This document shows, piece after piece, positions 8,133 through 16,152 of a DNA stretch of 64,000 nucleotides. The translations under genes and the position numbers were made by a program. The notes below the pieces were generated by a model, which saw only the letters and a list, made by a program, of their open reading frames with translations, did no database searches and was not told where the DNA came from. The DNA comes from Phycisphaeraceae bacterium. GTDB taxonomy: Bacteria; Planctomycetota; Phycisphaerae; Phycisphaerales; UBA1924. Positions within the stretch are counted from its first letter, which is position 1. Each line of letters begins with the position of its first letter. The stretch lies in contig RECQ01000053.1 of NCBI GenBank assembly GCA_007693965.1, forward strand, positions 62,001 to 126,000, read 5' to 3'.

Positions 8133-9404
8133 ATGCAGATCCGCCGGCGTTACCACCTCAGCTATCCCGGTGTGCTCTACGTCGGCGTGACGATGATTCT
8201 CGCCATCGGCGCCATCAACAGTCAGAACAACCTGCTCTTCATCGCCCTCGGCCTGTCGCTCGGCGCGCTGATCGTCTCAGGGGTTCTCAGCGGCTCCATG
8301 CTCATGGGGCTGCGCGCCGAGCGTGATCACGTGCAGCCCGGCGTCGTCGGCGGTCCGATGACGCTCCGTTACACCGTCACCAACCGCAGCCGCATCATGC
8401 CCGCCTTCGGACTTGTCATCTCCGAGCTGCCCGGGGAGCGCATGCGGTTGCTGCGCCGGGTTCGAGCGCTGCTCGTCGGCATCGGACTGCGGCGACTGCT
8501 CCGGCGTCGGCGAAGCCGGGCCACGTGGCCTCGTCGCCTGCCCAGACCCTGGGCCCACATCGCCCACATCGGGCCCCGCGCCAGTGGGCGGGCGACGGCC
8601 CTGGTTGAGCCCTTCCGGCGCGGCGCGTGCGAGTTCGAGGGCGTGCGCATCACCAGCGCATATCCCTTCGGCATCCTGCGGAAGAGCGTCGAGTTCATTC
8701 AGCCTGGCGCCGCCCTCGTGCGCCCGGAGCTGGCGCCGGTCCCTGAATCGCTCTTCTTGCGAATCACATCCGCCAGCGACGAGGGCGAGAGCGAGACGCG
8801 ATATTCCGGCCGCGGCCCCGACTATCTCGGCTTGCGCGACTACACCGCGGGCGACAGCATGCGAAGGATCGCGTGGCGCGCCAGTGCGCGCACCGGTCAA
8901 CTGGTGGTGCTGGAGACGGCGCCTCCCGCGACGGCCCGGCTGTGGGTGGGGCTCGACTTCGACCCCGGCGCCGGCGCCGCCGCCAGCGGTCCGGAAGCCG
9001 ACGCCAACGAGCGCGCCATCAGCCTGTGCGCCGGCGTGCTCGATCGGGCCGTGCGCGAGGGGTTCCAGGTGGGCCTGGCCGTGCCCGCGCTCGGGCTCGT
9101 CCGCATGCCCGCCAGCTCAGCGGCGCGGGGGGAGAGCGCCGCCCGACGCCTCGGCATGCTGCTCGACGATCTCGCCCGCCTCGATCTCGGCGCCCTTCGA
9201 GCGGATTCGAATCAGGCGCCACTTCCAATCGGCGGGCGCGACGCGTGTCTGGTCATCAGCGCGGCGCCTGGACTCTTCTCAAGCTGGCCACGCAGCGCAG
9301 AGCGCCACTGCGTGCTCGACGCCATCGAATCCGATCGGCCCGCGTCCGCACGCCCGTCTGAACCTCGCGATCCGCTCGTGCAGGCGCTGGGAGGCGGGGC
9401 ATGA
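8133..9404 (+). CDS. DUF58 domain membrane protein
   Basis: A 423-aa protein with two N-terminal hydrophobic segments (about 14-32 and 36-55), then a cytoplasmic or periplasmic region carrying the DUF58 signature: YSGRGPDYLGLRDYTAGD followed by RIAWRASARTG (about residues 222-255). DUF58 proteins usually sit with a MoxR AAA+ ATPase and a transglutaminase-like protein and have a von Willebrand-A-like fold. Here the transglutaminase gene follows with an ATGA overlap, but no moxR gene is adjacent. The start at 8133 was chosen because the upstream in-frame sequence is not hydrophobic or conserved in character and overlaps the previous lipoprotein gene. Role unknown; assembly or quality control of envelope proteins is the usual inference. 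Confidence 0.82.
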   Translation: MQIRRRYHLSYPGVLYVGVTMILAIGAINSQNNLLFIALGLSLGALIVSGVLSGSMLMGLRAERDHVQPGVVGGPMTLRYTVTNRSRIMPAFGLVISELPGERMRLLRRVRALLVGIGLRRLLRRRRSRATWPRRLPRPWAHIAHIGPRASGRATALVEPFRRGACEFEGVRITSAYPFGILRKSVEFIQPGAALVRPELAPVPESLFLRITSASDEGESETRYSGRGPDYLGLRDYTAGDSMRRIAWRASARTGQLVVLETAPPATARLWVGLDFDPGAGAAASGPEADANERAISLCAGVLDRAVREGFQVGLAVPALGLVRMPASSAARGESAARRLGMLLDDLARLDLGALRADSNQAPLPIGGRDACLVISAAPGLFSSWPRSAERHCVLDAIESDRPASARPSEPRDPLVQALGGGA

Positions 9405-11683
9405 TGTGGAAGGGCAACCCGAATGTCTGGGTGTACATCACCGTCGCGCTCGGCATCCTCGCCTACTGCGTCGCCGAGATGAACCTCGCCCTGGCGTTGG
9501 TGGCGCTGCCGATCTGGGCCATGTCATGGCCGATGGCGCAATCGGCGCGGGGCAAGTCGCTGCCGAAGATGCTGCTGGTGGCGCTGGTGCTGGCTGCGAC
9601 CGTGCAGGTCGGCGCCAAGGTGCTGTCGGCGCCGGGAGAGCTGGTGATCGCCTTCTCGCGATATCTCGTCTGGCTGCATCTCATCAAGCTGTACGAAAAG
9701 ATGACTCCGCGGGATCGCGGACAGCTTCTGACCATGAGCGTCTTCCTGGCGCTGGGCGCTTGTCTGACCAGCAACACGCTGTGGCTGGGCCTGGTGCTGC
9801 TCATCTATACGCCGACGCTGCTCTGGACCATCATGATCCACCAGCTCTACGCAGGTCGTGAGCAGGTGGAGGAGTCACGCGCCGCCTTCAAGCCCGCAAC
9901 CCGACGAGCCGTTGTCGATGACGGCGCGCTGTCGCCCAGGCTGGGGCGCCATTTCAAAGCCATCTTCGGCCTCGCCGGGCTGGTTTGCGCATTGGTGGCG
10001 ACCGTGGTCTTTATCATCACGCCTCGCCACATCGGCGCCGGTATGAACATGGGCGGCTTCGGCGACGCCAACATCGGCTCGGTCACAGGATTTAACGATG
10101 AGGTGTGGCTCGGCGGCGAAGGAATCCTGCGCGAGTCCGCCACGCGCGTGCTCGAGCTCGAAATCCTCAACGAACGTGGCGAGTCTGCCATCGATGAGCT
10201 CGGCGGCAGCGTGCTGCTTCGTGGAATGGCGCTCGATGAATACCGCGATGGCCAGTGGCGACGCAGCGAACGCGCCGCATCCCGCCGCGACTCGCAGAAC
10301 GCCACGCCCGATCAGCCTATCCCCATCAGCCAGCGTCGCGGCGACGCCCCGCTCTACACGCTCAACATCACCTACCGCAACAAGCAGTCCGGCGCCATCT
10401 TCACCCTGTTTCGACCCATCGAGATCACGATCAGCGGTTACGCCCGCCTCACGCGCGGCCTCGACGACCAGATCCTTGAACTCGATGCATCGGGGCGCAT
10501 CTCCTACACCATCCGCTCCCAGCTTGACGCCGAGCTGCCCGAGCAGCAGGGGATGCGCATTCCCAGTCAGCCGGCCCAGTTTCGCGACGGGCGCATCCGC
10601 GAGCTCACCGACCGCGTGCTCGCGGACGAAGGACTTTCCCGTGATCCGGAACTGGAGTACACCGAGGACGATGAGCGCATCGCGCGAGCCATTGAGCGTT
10701 ATCTTCAGTCGAACTTCATGTACACCATTGAGATGACGCCGCCGCGCCAAGGTGAGGACCCGATCGAGATGTTTCTCTTCCGATCGCAGGTCGGCCACTG
10801 CGAATACTTCGCGTCTGCGATGGCCGCCATGTGCCGCAGCGTCGGCATCGACGCTCGCGTGATCACCGGCTACGTCGCCACTGAGTACGACGATTTCGAC
10901 GAGGTCTTCATCGTTCGTGAGAGCGACGCCCACGCTTGGATCGAGGCGCGGGTGCGCGAGAACCACTGGTTGACATTCGATCCCTCTCCGCCGGACCAGC
11001 TCGCGCTGATCATGGAGCGCAAGAGTGGATTCCTGGCCACCCTCCGCGCTCTGTACGAGGCGGCGGAGAACTTCTGGGTGCGCACCATCGTGTCCTACGA
11101 TGAGGACAACCGCGCTGCAATCATGGGAGAGACGCCCGAGGCGCTGCAAACTGTCTCTGAGCGGTTCAACTTCGAGCAGATCGCCTCCTCGCCGCGCCGC
11201 ACCGGCGTCTGGCTGCTCACCGCCCTCGGCGCCGGCGCCGGCGCCTTTGCGGTGACGGCCGTCATGGGTTTTGGCGTCGTGCGGCTGGCCCGTGCCGTTG
11301 TCGCCTGGCGCCGCCGACGCGCTCAACGCCGCACGGAGGAGGAGGCCGACCCGACCCTCGCCGCACGCAGGCGTCAGGCCGCTTTCTTCGATGAGCTGCA
11401 GCGCGCTCTCGAGAAGGCAGGCTTCACCCGGCCGGCCTGGCGTCCGCCGCTGGGCCACGTCGAGTCACTCCGCGAGCAGGACGGGAAGCTGGCCGACTCC
11501 GCAGCGGATCTCGTACACCTTTACTACGCCAACCGTTACGGCGGCCGCCTCCTGAGCCCCGAGGAACTCGAGCGCGCCGAGACCCTTCTCGACTCCGTCC
11601 GCGGGCGCCTGCGGGCCCTCGACCACCCCGGCGCCAACGGCCGCTCCGGCGGAGACCGAGGCGCCGCGATTGCGCAGCGCTGA
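9401..11683 (+). CDS. TgpA-like membrane transglutaminase
   Basis: A 760-aa membrane protein of the DUF3488/TgpA type. The N-terminus (1 to ~215) has several hydrophobic helices. An extracytoplasmic transglutaminase-like core follows, with the catalytic triad visible as C467 (in GHCEYFAS), H511 (in SDAHAWIEA) and D527 (in TFDPSPP). Another helix at about 602-628 leads to a C-terminal ~120-residue basic/acidic region that resembles the DUF4129 tail. The family catalyses transamidation or cleavage at glutamine side chains; the substrate is unknown. It overlaps the DUF58 gene by ATGA, the standard pairing. Stop at 11683; the next unit starts 61 bp later. Confidence 0.85.
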   Translation: MMWKGNPNVWVYITVALGILAYCVAEMNLALALVALPIWAMSWPMAQSARGKSLPKMLLVALVLAATVQVGAKVLSAPGELVIAFSRYLVWLHLIKLYEKMTPRDRGQLLTMSVFLALGACLTSNTLWLGLVLLIYTPTLLWTIMIHQLYAGREQVEESRAAFKPATRRAVVDDGALSPRLGRHFKAIFGLAGLVCALVATVVFIITPRHIGAGMNMGGFGDANIGSVTGFNDEVWLGGEGILRESATRVLELEILNERGESAIDELGGSVLLRGMALDEYRDGQWRRSERAASRRDSQNATPDQPIPISQRRGDAPLYTLNITYRNKQSGAIFTLFRPIEITISGYARLTRGLDDQILELDASGRISYTIRSQLDAELPEQQGMRIPSQPAQFRDGRIRELTDRVLADEGLSRDPELEYTEDDERIARAIERYLQSNFMYTIEMTPPRQGEDPIEMFLFRSQVGHCEYFASAMAAMCRSVGIDARVITGYVATEYDDFDEVFIVRESDAHAWIEARVRENHWLTFDPSPPDQLALIMERKSGFLATLRALYEAAENFWVRTIVSYDEDNRAAIMGETPEALQTVSERFNFEQIASSPRRTGVWLLTALGAGAGAFAVTAVMGFGVVRLARAVVAWRRRRAQRRTEEEADPTLAARRRQAAFFDELQRALEKAGFTRPAWRPPLGHVESLREQDGKLADSAADLVHLYYANRYGGRLLSPEELERAETLLDSVRGRLRALDHPGANGRSGGDRGAAIAQR

Positions 11684-11744
11684 TCGCGCGGATCGTGTTA
11701 CCCTGTGCGCATCGCGCCGATCGGAATCGGCAGGGGGAAAGCGC

Positions 11745-12380
11745 ATGCAGAACTACGCGCGAGCACAGTTCGGCGAGTTTCTCGACGCCATCGCGTCGAA
11801 GACGCCCATGCCCGGCGGCGGCGCCGTCTCCTCGGCAGCCGGCGCCCTCGGCGCGGCGCAGGCCCGCATGGTCATCAGCTATTCCATCGGGAAGAAGAGC
11901 CTCGCAGCCCACCAGGATGCGCTCCAGGAAGCGGCCGATCGCATCGATGCAGCGCGTCGGCTCCTGCTCGATCTCGCCGATGAAGACGCCCTCGCGTACG
12001 GCGCCATGAGCGAGCTGATGAAGCTTCCCAAAGATGATCTCCGGCGAGTCCGGGAGCTCCCCGGAGCGGTTGTCGCCGCCATCGGTGCTCCTCGCGCTGT
12101 CATCGCCTGCTGCGCCGATCTGCTGCGCATCTACGAGCAGATCGCCCCCATCACCAACACCCATCTGCATTCCGACCTGATCGTCGCCGCCGTGTTGACC
12201 GAAGCCGCGGGACGCGCCTCACGCGGCAACATCGTGGTGAACCTCCCCGCCCTGAGTGAGATCGAGTTCGGCGATGACGGGCCGCACCGGGAGAAGCCGG
12301 TCGACATCATCGCGCAGGTCGATCACCACCTCTCCGAGTCGCTGCAGCGTCTGGGCCGGATCGAGGACCTCTGCGCCTGA
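11745..12380 (+). CDS. cyclodeaminase/cyclohydrolase family protein (FTCD C-terminal type)
   Basis: A 211-aa protein matching the formiminotetrahydrofolate cyclodeaminase fold as a stand-alone domain. The N-terminus ...TPMPGGGAVSSAAGALGAA (about residues 22-40) is the family's glycine-rich signature, followed by long helices. In animals this domain deaminates 5-formimino-THF. Bacterial stand-alone members may be methenyl-THF cyclohydrolases (FchA) or act in histidine breakdown, and the sequence does not decide between these. The strong Shine-Dalgarno AGGGGGAAAG just ahead of 11745 decides the start over upstream in-frame codons. A TACCCT hexamer at 11699-11704 is a plausible -10. Neighbours give no pathway clue. 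Confidence 0.75.
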   Translation: MQNYARAQFGEFLDAIASKTPMPGGGAVSSAAGALGAAQARMVISYSIGKKSLAAHQDALQEAADRIDAARRLLLDLADEDALAYGAMSELMKLPKDDLRRVRELPGAVVAAIGAPRAVIACCADLLRIYEQIAPITNTHLHSDLIVAAVLTEAAGRASRGNIVVNLPALSEIEFGDDGPHREKPVDIIAQVDHHLSESLQRLGRIEDLCA

Positions 12381-12452
12381 CCATTCCACGCCCGCTTCGT
12401 CCTCCGTCGGCGGCGCTGAAGTTTTCCGGCCCGCCGCGTCGATGCTTGTATC

Positions 12453-12704
12453 GTGGCCAGAGAAGGCGAACGCTTCAAGATCAAGGGGTACAGCCCCACG
12501 ACGCAGACCGGGGACAGGTCGAGTCCGGGACTCACCGGGCGTCCTTGGCTGAGCATCTGGTTCAACTGCTGCAGCGCCTACGCCCGGATCTATCGCAACG
12601 CCGCGGGAACAATGTACGAGGGGCGATGCCCCCGTTGCGGCGGACGCGTCCGGGCTCTTGTCGGGCCCAACGGCGCCACCCGACGCGTCTTCGAAACGGA
12701 GTGA
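12453..12704 (+). CDS. small conserved protein with zinc-ribbon-like CPRCGG
   Basis: An 83-aa protein from a GTG start. It has a CC pair followed after ~20 residues by CPRCGGRVRAL, which could give a four-cysteine zinc site, and the phrase AYARIYRNAAGTMYEGRCP. I believe proteins of this pattern recur in planctomycetes, but I cannot verify that here. No enzyme motif. It lies alone between the cyclodeaminase-family gene and another conserved unknown, with short gaps on both sides (72 and 40 nt). The even codon pattern and in-frame zinc-knuckle argue that it is a real gene despite its size. Confidence 0.6.
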   Translation: MAREGERFKIKGYSPTTQTGDRSSPGLTGRPWLSIWFNCCSAYARIYRNAAGTMYEGRCPRCGGRVRALVGPNGATRRVFETE

Positions 12705-12731
12705 CGCAGCCCGGCCCATCGCGGCACGGGC

Positions 12732-12737
12732 TACACT
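12732..12737 (+). promoter_or_regulatory. -10-like TACACT ahead of 12745
   Basis: TACACT ends 7 nt before the ATG at 12745. No Shine-Dalgarno lies in between. One of the TACNNT sites discussed in the findings. Confidence 0.33.
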
Positions 12738-12744
12738 GTGAACC

Positions 12745-13278
12745 ATGTCAGGGACGACCTCCCAGCCGTACGCCATCCCCCGGGCCATCGGACGCTGCGC
12801 CGCCAGCGGCCGCGAGCTGTTTCCCGGCAATCCCTACATCGCCGCCCTCGCTGAGCGGGCCGAGGACGACGCCCTTGATCGCCTCGACTATTCGGTCGAA
12901 GCCTGGGAGGAGGGCGCCCGCCCTCCGCGCCTCTTCGCCTTTTGGCGCGCCGTGGTCCCGGCCCCCGACGCCAAGCCCAAGGTCTTCATCGACGACGACG
13001 CCCTCCTGGCCCTCTTCGAGCAGCTCGGAGAAGCCGAGGATGACCGGCGCCTCGCGTTCCGTTTCGTCCTCGCGCTCATCCTGATTCGCAAGCGACTCCT
13101 TCGCCACGAGGGCGGCCGGCGCGAAAACGGCGTCTCCTGCATGATCGTGCGCATGCGCGGCCCCCAGGGCTGGAAGGAAGATGCGCCCATCTTCGAAGTC
13201 GTCGATCCACAGTTGACTCAGGACATGATCGCGGATGTCACCGAACAACTCAGCCAGGCGCTGCGAGGTGAAGCATGA
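12745..13278 (+). CDS. conserved protein of unknown function
   Basis: A 177-aa soluble protein, no signal peptide. It opens with GRCAASGRELFPGNPYIAAL, resembling a one-knuckle treble-clef start (Cys, then a GREL turn), continues with acidic and aromatic segments (FAFWRAVVP), a helical middle (RLAFRFVLALILIRKRLLRH) and a C-terminal amphipathic helix. I do not recognise a named domain. The ATGA overlap with the following lipoprotein gene suggests the two are co-translated and may share a role at the envelope. A TACACT hexamer sits 7 nt before the start. Confidence 0.6.
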   Translation: MSGTTSQPYAIPRAIGRCAASGRELFPGNPYIAALAERAEDDALDRLDYSVEAWEEGARPPRLFAFWRAVVPAPDAKPKVFIDDDALLALFEQLGEAEDDRRLAFRFVLALILIRKRLLRHEGGRRENGVSCMIVRMRGPQGWKEDAPIFEVVDPQLTQDMIADVTEQLSQALRGEA

Positions 13279-14213
13279 TGAACGCCCGCCGCATCACGTT
13301 CGCAGCGACCATGCTGCTCGCGCTCGCCGCGTTGCACACGTCAGGATGCAGCTCGCAGCGACCCGATCGCCCCATCGTCCGCGACGAGCCGCCGCCCTCC
13401 TACGCCGACATCGCGCGTGTCTACAACGAGCGCGCCGACCGGCTGGACCGCGTCTGGGCTCGCGCCGTCGTTCGATTTGACTATGAAGATGATCGCGGCC
13501 GCATGCGCCGCGAACAGGGGGAGGGCCACCTGCAGTACCTCGCGCCCGGCCGACTCGCGCTCAGCGTCGGCAAGCTCGGCGAGACCCTGTTCTGGCTCGG
13601 CTGCGATGAGCAGCGCTACTGGTGGTTCGATCTGCATGAGTCCAACCAGGCTTCAATCGGGCGGCATCAGAACCTCGGTCGCTCCTGCAACAAGTCGCTC
13701 GGTCTGCCGGCGCATCCGCACGACATCATCCAGCTCCTGGGCGTGACGCCGCTGCCCACGGGATCGATCGCCTCCTCGGCGCGCGTGGGCTGGTCCGGCG
13801 ACGGGCGATGGATTGTCGTCGAGATCCCCGGCGCCGCCGGGTACACCCAGTATTTCATCGATCCGCAGACCTACGAGCCGGGCTGGATCAAGCTGCTTCA
13901 CCCCTCGGAGCGAAGCCCGCTCGTTCACGCCGAACTCGATAATTACGAGAACGTCGTGCGGCGTGTCGAGGGCGGGTTCTTCCCACGCATGGCCTCGCGC
14001 ATCTCCATCCGCACGCCCGATGAGGCCGGCGAAATCCGCCTCACGCTCAGCGCCCTGAGCGATGGCCGTGAGGATCGGGGGCGTCTTGCCGATTCGGCCT
14101 TCTCCTTCGACGCCCTCTCCCGCGCCTACCGGCCGCAGAGCGTCGTCATCCTTGACGAGCTGTGCCCGCAGCCCGCCGCGGGCGTCGCCTCCGCCCCCGC
14201 CGATTCGCAGTGA
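13275..14213 (+). CDS. LolA/LolB-like lipoprotein
   Basis: A 312-aa lipoprotein. The hydrophobic signal segment at 7-24 ends in HTSGC, a lipobox, followed by polar sequence. The mature part begins with a helix (YADIARVYNERADRLDRVWA) and then beta-strand segments typical of the LolA/LolB/DUF4292 fold (ARAVVRFDYEDD, GEGHLQYLAPGRLALSVGKL, QYFIDPQTYEPGWIKLLH). Such proteins bind acyl chains or lipoproteins in the periplasm. Whether this one carries lipoproteins or is structural is unknown. It overlaps the preceding unknown gene by ATGA. Alternative ATG at the next codon. Confidence 0.65.
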   Translation: MMNARRITFAATMLLALAALHTSGCSSQRPDRPIVRDEPPPSYADIARVYNERADRLDRVWARAVVRFDYEDDRGRMRREQGEGHLQYLAPGRLALSVGKLGETLFWLGCDEQRYWWFDLHESNQASIGRHQNLGRSCNKSLGLPAHPHDIIQLLGVTPLPTGSIASSARVGWSGDGRWIVVEIPGAAGYTQYFIDPQTYEPGWIKLLHPSERSPLVHAELDNYENVVRRVEGGFFPRMASRISIRTPDEAGEIRLTLSALSDGREDRGRLADSAFSFDALSRAYRPQSVVILDELCPQPAAGVASAPADSQ

Positions 14214-14256
14214 GTTCGGAGAACCCATGCGCATGCACCTGTGTGCTCTCACCGGG

Positions 14257-14262
14257 TACCAT
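14257..14262 (+). promoter_or_regulatory. -10-like TACCAT ahead of the RDD gene
   Basis: TACCAT ends 9 nt before the ATG at 14272. It supports that ATG as the start rather than the in-frame ATG at 14227, which would lie upstream of the predicted transcript start. Confidence 0.3.
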
Positions 14263-14271
14263 GCGCGCCGG

Positions 14272-15963
14272 ATGAGCAATTCCCAGCCAATTCTGGCGTC
14301 GTTCGCTCGCGTCTGGCGTCGTCCCGTGGCGCTGTTTGCGGCGTTTGCGGCGATCGCGATGTGCCTGGGCGCTTTCGCCAGCTCTGCGCTCGCCGCTCCG
14401 CGCCTCATCGGCGCCGGGGACAGTGAGCATGCGTGGATCCTCATCATTCCTGAGGAGGAAGGCGATTCACCCGATGCGCTCATGCGACTCCTGCACGCGC
14501 CCGGCGACGCTCCACCCGGCTCGCTCATACCGGTTCAGACCCATCGGAGGGCGCCGACGCTGGTCGCCGCCGGCGCCGGAAGGCTGCTCCTCGCGTTCGA
14601 TCCCGTCAGCAGTGCGGAAGCAGAAACGCCGTTTCGCCCCGTGCGCACGCTCCGCGTCGAAGGCACTGTTGCGCCGGGGACCTACCAGTACGATCCGCGG
14701 GGACGCTTCGCGGCGCTTCCACCCCTGCCCGGAGACGGGCGACTCAAGGGGCTCGTGCAGACGCGAACCGGCGCCGCGGCCCTGATCCGCGGCGGCGAGG
14801 GCGAACGCCTGCTCTGGAGCGATCGCGTCTCCTGGCGCCGGGCGCCGTTGCCGGATGGCCTCGACCACGCATCCGACTGGCGGCTGTTTCCCCACGACGG
14901 CGCCGTCGCCATTCTGGAGCGCACTGCGGACGGTGTCGCCACGCTCTGGACCGGCGCCGAATCCCCCGCCGCCCGACCGCTTGATGAACAAACCAGCACA
15001 GTTGATCCACCCGCGCAGGCTCGCGCCGACATCTTCGACATGACGTGGTCGCCCCGACTCGTCGCCATCACGCTCCAGGACGAGACAATCCTCGCGGTGG
15101 GGAGCTCCTTCATCGTGGTGAGCGACGGCGCCGAGGGCGAGGTGATTCTCGAACTGGTGCGCGGCGAGCGACGCCAGGAGCTGGCCCGCCTCTCCGAGAT
15201 CGGCGCCGTGCGCACCGCCGTCGTCCTCGGTGAAGATGTGATGATCGTCTGGATCGACGATGACCAGCTCGATTCACCCGCCACGGCGACCCTGCACACC
15301 GCGGTCGTCTCCACGGTGACAGGCAAGACGCTTCACTTCGGCCCGGCCGTGCGTGAATCGCCCATCACCATGCGCGATCTGACGTTCCTGGCGCTGCTGC
15401 TCAGCGCCGTGGTGCTGACGATCCTCATTTTCGTGCTCAGACCCGAGGCCGCGATGCGCGTCGCCATCGTCCTGCCGCCCGGGACATCGCTGGCGGAGCC
15501 GTGGGTGCGCATCTTCGCCGCGCTCATCGATTTTCTGCCCGGCGTTCTGCTGGCGGCCTTCCTGTGGTCGATGACGCCCGGTGAAGTGCTCTTCCAGCCC
15601 TTCGGGCAGGTGGGAGAGGAGGGGCTGCTCCCGCTTTTCTCCGCCCTCGGCGTCATGTTCCTGCACTGCGCGGTCAGTGAGTGGCTCACCGGGCGGACGC
15701 TCGGCAAGGCCATGCTCCGCTGCCGCACCGTCTCGGTCACCGGCGCCCGCCTCACGCTCTGGCAGGCTGTGGCCAGGAACATCATCAAGGTGCTGGCGCC
15801 CCCGCTGATCCTGCTCATCCTGGTCGATCCCCGCCGGCGACACCTCGGCGACATGGTCACCGGCTCGGTCGTCATCACCCGCGCCGACGATCCGGAAGAC
15901 GGCGCCGCCGACAGCAATGGCGACCCGGATGCGGATCGCCGGCCCGGCGACAAGTCCGACTGA
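14272..15963 (+). CDS. RDD-family membrane protein with large extracytoplasmic N-terminal region
   Basis: A 563-aa protein. Residues 1 to ~40 form a signal-peptide-like segment ending near ALAAPR. Residues ~40-360 are a repetitive, beta-rich, probably propeller-like region with no recognised motif. A transmembrane helix follows at ~368-388. The C-terminal ~405-545 is an RDD domain with RIFAALIDFLPG at its first helix and GRTLGKAMLRCRTVSVTG before the last helices. RDD proteins are small polytopic membrane proteins, some tied to ion exchange; their function is mostly unknown. Fusion to a large N-terminal sensor-like part is not the commonest layout. The ATG at 14272 is preferred over 14227 because it starts the signal peptide directly. 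Confidence 0.7.
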   Translation: MSNSQPILASFARVWRRPVALFAAFAAIAMCLGAFASSALAAPRLIGAGDSEHAWILIIPEEEGDSPDALMRLLHAPGDAPPGSLIPVQTHRRAPTLVAAGAGRLLLAFDPVSSAEAETPFRPVRTLRVEGTVAPGTYQYDPRGRFAALPPLPGDGRLKGLVQTRTGAAALIRGGEGERLLWSDRVSWRRAPLPDGLDHASDWRLFPHDGAVAILERTADGVATLWTGAESPAARPLDEQTSTVDPPAQARADIFDMTWSPRLVAITLQDETILAVGSSFIVVSDGAEGEVILELVRGERRQELARLSEIGAVRTAVVLGEDVMIVWIDDDQLDSPATATLHTAVVSTVTGKTLHFGPAVRESPITMRDLTFLALLLSAVVLTILIFVLRPEAAMRVAIVLPPGTSLAEPWVRIFAALIDFLPGVLLAAFLWSMTPGEVLFQPFGQVGEEGLLPLFSALGVMFLHCAVSEWLTGRTLGKAMLRCRTVSVTGARLTLWQAVARNIIKVLAPPLILLILVDPRRRHLGDMVTGSVVITRADDPEDGAADSNGDPDADRRPGDKSD

Positions 15964-16152
15964 CCGAACCGGCTCGCTCCCTGACATCTCTGCGACCGCT
16001 CCTCCCGCCTCATAGGTGGCCGGGCAAGTTTTGCGCAGATCGGAGCCGATCCTGTACAGGCCGCGGCGGATCCTGCCCGATAACACACAGCCGAAGCCGC
16101 CATCGGGCGGCGTCGTGGCTGTTCAACGCCTGATCGGGAAGGACTGGAGCCG

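Noticed and set aside
16031-16090. Promoter-like TTGCGC and CCCGATAA sequences ahead of the TPR gene
   Set aside because: Neither has a convincing partner box at the right distance.
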